From the NCBI GenBank assembly GCA_964626495.1, contig CAZVFT010000033.1, positions 1-24,445 of the forward strand: DNA of 24,445 bases, given 5' to 3'. The notes under the pieces were generated by a model, which searched no databases, was not told the DNA's origin, and worked only from the letters and a program-made list of their open reading frames with translations. The position numbers and the translations under genes are program-made. This document shows positions 21,493 to 24,445 of this stretch, piece by piece. Each line of letters starts with the position of its first letter. Position 1 is the first letter of the stretch. The stretch is from JACNLN01 sp964626495. Its GTDB lineage: Bacteria > Fidelibacterota > Marinisomatia > Marinisomatales > CAZVFT01.

Positions 21493-22704
21493 TTAAACAT
21501 CTTCCTTCCAATTCTCACTCAACAGCTCTGTAGTAATTGCCAGTTTTACCGTATGCTGTGCCCGTTTCACTACCGGCGGATCAATCATTTTACTTGCCAG
21601 AGAAACAACCCCAAGTCCTTTTGCTTCAGCTTCATCAAAAGCCAGTACGATTTTTTTTGCTTTTTCGATTTCAGCTTCACTCGGCGCAAATTCATCGTGG
21701 ATGGGTAGAATCTGCCGCGGATGGATACATCCCTTGCCGTCGAACCCAAGTGCCTTGGCTTCTCGCACGGATTTCCGCAAACCTTCTTCATCACCCACAT
21801 CACTGAACACGGTGTCGATGGGTTGCAACCCTGCAGCTCGTGCTGCATTTACGATCATACTTCGTGCAAAAAAGGATTCTGACCCTTCGTTCGTCCGTTT
21901 TGTACCAATGTCAGCAGTGTAATCTTCTAATCCGATGGCAAGAGCTACATTATTCCGGGAAGCTTCGGCAATCTCAAGAGCCTTCAAGATACCACGTCCG
22001 CTTTCAATAATCGGCATGAGAAATACCGGTTCGGTTCGTCCGTGGATTTTACTAATCTCAGCAATCTTCTCATCTACAGCAATAATCTGTTCGGTGCTCT
22101 CTACTTTCGGTACCAGCACCAAATGCACGTTGTGCGCGACAATAAACTCAAGGTCTTTCAATCCCATCTCACCCTGATTGATACGCACCATCCGTTCAGC
22201 ACCAAAGAAATCCAACGTGCGCAGCGCATTCCGAACGATGAAACGTGTATCCTCCTTTTGAGACGGTGCCACCGCATCCTCCAAGTCAAGGATGATCCCA
22301 TCAGGTTGATGGATACCAGCATTAAGCATCAGCTTTGGTTGATTGCCGGGCAGATAGAGACGGCTGCGGCGGAAGCGATCTCTGGACGAGGAATACAAGC
22401 AATGTTCCTTCATTTCCGGTAGAGCTTCATTGACAAGATTGGGATAAGCCTTTTTTAATACTGCTTCGATTCGTGCAGAAATTACAAACGGAAGAGCTCC
22501 AAAATCTTCGATAACAAGTTTTCCCGTCTTAACTCCCAGATCTCTGCAAATATCTTCTGCTTGTTTTTTGATGGAGGTTCTATATAGAACATCAACTTTG
22601 CTGGTGATTTCTATTTTAATGGGATATTGCTCAACGGTATAGGTAACCCGAAGGTCAGAACGGATGTTATCCCCTTTTGGTCCTGCTATGAATGTCTTTG
22701 CCAT
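21493..22704 (-). CDS. citE: CitD-CitE fusion: citrate lyase acyl-carrier domain plus beta subunit
   Basis: This encodes 403 residues, about 100 more than CitE alone. Residues 1-90 resemble the acyl carrier CitD: AGPKGDNIRSDLRV (7-20), PIKIEITSKVDVLY, and LVIEDFGALPFVISARIEAV near 63-82. The prosthetic-group Ser of CitD falls next to Ser16, shifted by one residue. From 113 on it is CitE: RSRLYLPGN (113-121), GIILDLEDAVAP (136-147), VPKVES, MPIIESGRGI, AIGLEDYTADIG and GKGCIHPRQI. The beta subunit cleaves citryl-carrier to acetyl-carrier and oxaloacetate with Mg2+. It is the first gene of the tricarboxylate block; a weak promoter TTGCAA-18-TAAATT lies upstream. The stop codon TAA comes from the neighbouring repeat. 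Citramalate-type substrates are also possible. Confidence 0.87.
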   Translation of the reverse strand: MAKTFIAGPKGDNIRSDLRVTYTVEQYPIKIEITSKVDVLYRTSIKKQAEDICRDLGVKTGKLVIEDFGALPFVISARIEAVLKKAYPNLVNEALPEMKEHCLYSSSRDRFRRSRLYLPGNQPKLMLNAGIHQPDGIILDLEDAVAPSQKEDTRFIVRNALRTLDFFGAERMVRINQGEMGLKDLEFIVAHNVHLVLVPKVESTEQIIAVDEKIAEISKIHGRTEPVFLMPIIESGRGILKALEIAEASRNNVALAIGLEDYTADIGTKRTNEGSESFFARSMIVNAARAAGLQPIDTVFSDVGDEEGLRKSVREAKALGFDGKGCIHPRQILPIHDEFAPSEAEIEKAKKIVLAFDEAEAKGLGVVSLASKMIDPPVVKRAQHTVKLAITTELLSENWKEDV

Positions 22705-22789
22705 ATCTTCAATTTCCTGATTTTACATTTTATTTTAACAAATTTAGGGAGGTCTTACCCCATATTGCAAGAAGGGAAAATATTGTGTA

Positions 22790-23485
22790 TTACAAAAGTC
22801 CGTGATCAGCAAATGAATAGTATTCATCTCCAGCAATAATCAGGTGATCGTGCACAACCACATCTATAGTCAGTGCTGCTTCTTTAAGCTTCTTTGTGAT
22901 TTCGATATCCTCCTTAGAGGGCTGCCTGTTTCCTGAAGGATGATTATGGACAAAAACCAGGGCAGCAGCTTTATTCCGAAGAGAACCTTTTACCACTTCT
23001 CTGGGATATACCGCAGAAGCAGTCAATGTGCCCGAAAACAGCTCTTCCATCTCCATAATCTGATTTCTGCCATTAAGATAAATGATTACGAATACTTCCC
23101 TGCTTCGATCACGAAGATTTAAACGAAGGTAGTTGATCACCTCCTCAGATGAGCGGATAAAATCTTTCCCTTCTACCCTTTCCCCCAAATATTTTAAAGC
23201 AATGGCTCGGGCAAGTTTTAGACCGAATACATTTTTACTTCCAAGCCCCTCGACTTGCTTCAATTCTTCAACAGGAGCTTCCAATACTGCCCGAATGGAC
23301 CCAAACTTTTTCATCACATTTTTAGCAATTTGTTTACAATCTTTCCGTGGGGTTCCGAGTGTAAGCAATAACTCAACAATCTCGTAGTCGTGAAAGCCTT
23401 CCAGACCAGATTTTAAAAATCTATCACGCAAACGCTGCCGATGACCAAGTGTGTGATGAGATTGTGCTGATGATATTTTTGGCAT
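22790..23485 (-). CDS. radC: RadC/JAB-domain (MPN+) protein
   Basis: This encodes 231 residues, the normal RadC length. A helix-hairpin-helix-like N-terminal half (HRQRLRDRFLKSG, VEGLGSKNVFGLKLARA) is followed by the JAB/MPN domain with the zinc motif HNHPSGNRQPSKED (180-193: His180, His182, Asp193) and an upstream Glu. Despite the name, a DNA-repair role is disputed; metalloprotease- or nuclease-like action is inferred from the fold. It stands alone on its strand between ThyX and the citrate-lyase block, with 81 bases on one side and 85 on the other. Confidence 0.92.
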   Translation of the reverse strand: MPKISSAQSHHTLGHRQRLRDRFLKSGLEGFHDYEIVELLLTLGTPRKDCKQIAKNVMKKFGSIRAVLEAPVEELKQVEGLGSKNVFGLKLARAIALKYLGERVEGKDFIRSSEEVINYLRLNLRDRSREVFVIIYLNGRNQIMEMEELFSGTLTASAVYPREVVKGSLRNKAAALVFVHNHPSGNRQPSKEDIEITKKLKEAALTIDVVVHDHLIIAGDEYYSFADHGLL

Positions 23486-23566
23486 AGTTTATCGTAAATG
23501 ATGAGTTACATATTCAAACAATCCATTTTATACAGCATCCTATTGTAGAAATGGGCATAATCACAT

Positions 23567-24445
23567 TTATTTTAGTTCTATTAGTTTTTTCTGGATTTCC
23601 CGAAGTTCAAACACATTCCCGGTTTCGATTTCACTGGCAGTCCATTTCAGATTAAAATCTGTCTGACTGTCGTTACCTCCGTTCCTTTGATAAAGCTCAA
23701 AAAGCTCATCCTTAGAGCGTGGTTTATTACGATGTAAGGTTGTCACTATTTTATAGGCTATATCTTCCAGGATATCTTCCAGAGCATTTTCAGGTATTCT
23801 CTTTGAAAACATGCCCTTTTCAAGTTTCGAAAATCTCATTCCGTTTACAACATAATCCTCAAAAGCCTCATAAGCAATCGGAGCTATACTTTTTACCAGC
23901 TTAGCCATAGCATTTGCATATACCCGGATTTCGTACTGAGCGTGACTGTCCATTCTAAGGTGAAGAAAATGAAATATATTGTGGAGATCGTTTTTCCAGT
24001 ACCATTCTGTATAGATATTGACGGGCAGAATGGCTCGCGCCAATTCACGAGCGATACCAGCTTCATTCAATTCACTATACATTTCAAAACTCCTGTCAGA
24101 CATTTCCTTGAAGTAAGCAACAACCTTATCTTTCAGATTTTCAGGAGCTTCAGTCGTGTCCCGTCCTTGCACGTTAAACTTACTCTGGAAATGAATGTCG
24201 CCCTTTTCCGGGATATAGAACTCATCCCTTGCTTCGGAGTAGCGTAAACTGTATTCGTTGATATTCGCTGTACGATGCCGAACCCACTGACGGGCTACGA
24301 AAATCGGTATTTTACAATGGAATTTGAGTTCAACCATTTCAAAAGGAGTGGTATGTCCGTGACGCATAAGATACCGAATGAGCGCCCGGTCACGACTCAC
24401 TTTCGTCGTCCCTTTTCCATAGCTTACCCTGGCAGCCTGCACAAT
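23567..24445 (-). CDS. thyX: Flavin-dependent thymidylate synthase ThyX, N-terminus cut by window edge
   Basis: There are 292 visible residues, and the frame stays open at base 24445. The first visible residues, IVQAARVSYGKGT, correspond to about residue 20-40 of ThyX, so the true start lies outside; the GTG at 24442 is an internal Val. The ThyX signature RHR-x7-S-x-R is present as RHRTANINEYSLRYSE. HTTPFEMVELKFHCKIPIFV and the C-terminal helical part also match. It makes dTMP from dUMP with FAD, methylenetetrahydrofolate and NADPH. The C-terminal 50 residues go past the usual core. Presence of ThyX suggests the organism lacks ThyA, which cannot be checked here. Confidence 0.93.
   Translation of the reverse strand: MVQAARVSYGKGTTKVSRDRALIRYLMRHGHTTPFEMVELKFHCKIPIFVARQWVRHRTANINEYSLRYSEARDEFYIPEKGDIHFQSKFNVQGRDTTEAPENLKDKVVAYFKEMSDRSFEMYSELNEAGIARELARAILPVNIYTEWYWKNDLHNIFHFLHLRMDSHAQYEIRVYANAMAKLVKSIAPIAYEAFEDYVVNGMRFSKLEKGMFSKRIPENALEDILEDIAYKIVTTLHRNKPRSKDELFELYQRNGGNDSQTDFNLKWTASEIETGNVFELREIQKKLIELK

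Larger units (their letters stand above)
20700..21495. mobile_element. MNT-HEPN cassette with TAACCGC/GCGGTTA ends (796 bases)
   Basis: The left end is TAACCGCGAATTTCACGAAT at 20700, with CGAATT, CGAATT and CTAATT at exact 9-base steps. The right end is GCGGTTA at 21495, whose last 22 bases (21474-21495) are identical to 19107-19128 of the other cassette. The right block also has CAGAGT units at 9-base steps (21433-21457). The right end supplies the TAA stop of CitD-CitE; the left end touches the GGAG site of CitF. The left arm also encodes the last codons of the HEPN gene. The label is structural inference; no transposase is seen. Confidence 0.58.

Noticed and set aside
18639..21495. CRISPR array
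   Set aside because: The repeats are inverted, degenerate and separated by genes; no regular repeat-spacer pattern exists.

Overview
The window (about 40-45% GC by eye) comes from a bacterial chromosome and is gene-dense, with many genes overlapping by 4-20 bases. The mix of genes suggests an uncultured member of the FCB superphylum, perhaps Neomarinimicrobiota or a relative: a GlmU-like incomplete sugar nucleotidyltransferase, a DUF3467 protein, a split biotin carboxylase/carrier pair, a methylmalonyl-CoA mutase large subunit, ThyX, GxxExxY, and intergenic repeats of the AACCGCAAAG type. This placement is inference, since no rRNA or marker phylogeny is available here.

Left part (1-6.0 kb). 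A minus-strand metal-uptake operon runs Trm112-like protein, small His/Cys-rich secreted protein, His-rich outer-membrane barrel, and a ZnuA-type binding protein cut by the window edge. A PAP2 phosphatase lies divergently. Two coupled minus-strand pairs follow: zinc-ribbon protein plus DUF3467 protein (with a good promoter and a terminator), and a GT9-like protein plus a GlmU-like protein.

Middle (6.0-11.0 kb). A plus-strand operon holds biotin carboxylase, biotin carrier, a DjlA-like TerB/J-domain protein and the methylmalonyl-CoA mutase large subunit, which suggests propionyl-CoA to succinyl-CoA conversion. The carboxyltransferase and the B12-binding small subunit are not in the window. An unrecognised Cys-motif protein and a 450-base gene-free stretch full of palindromes follow.

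Right part (11.5-22.7 kb). One long minus-strand block carries a tricarboxylate-metabolism module. In transcription order it is a CitD-CitE fusion, CitF, an HD-like protein, a fungal-Lys4-type homoaconitase/aconitase, a CDF metal transporter, an isocitrate/isopropylmalate-family dehydrogenase with a non-standard substrate loop, and an MmgE/PrpD protein. Three toxin-like or accessory modules sit inside it: an MntA/HepT-type pair, a GxxExxY gene and a MazEF-type pair. RadC and a 5'-truncated ThyX close the window.

The most unusual feature is a family of short intercistronic repeats whose arms are built from degenerate units spaced 9 (sometimes 10) bases apart. Several begin right at, or even supply, the stop codon of an operon gene. 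Two cassettes, one with the GxxExxY gene (18639-19128) and one with the MNT-HEPN pair (20700-21495), have matching outer ends TAACCGC...GCGGTTA. Each fits exactly between the stop codon of one gene and the ribosome-binding site of the next. They look like small cargo-carrying elements that insert between operon genes without breaking them.
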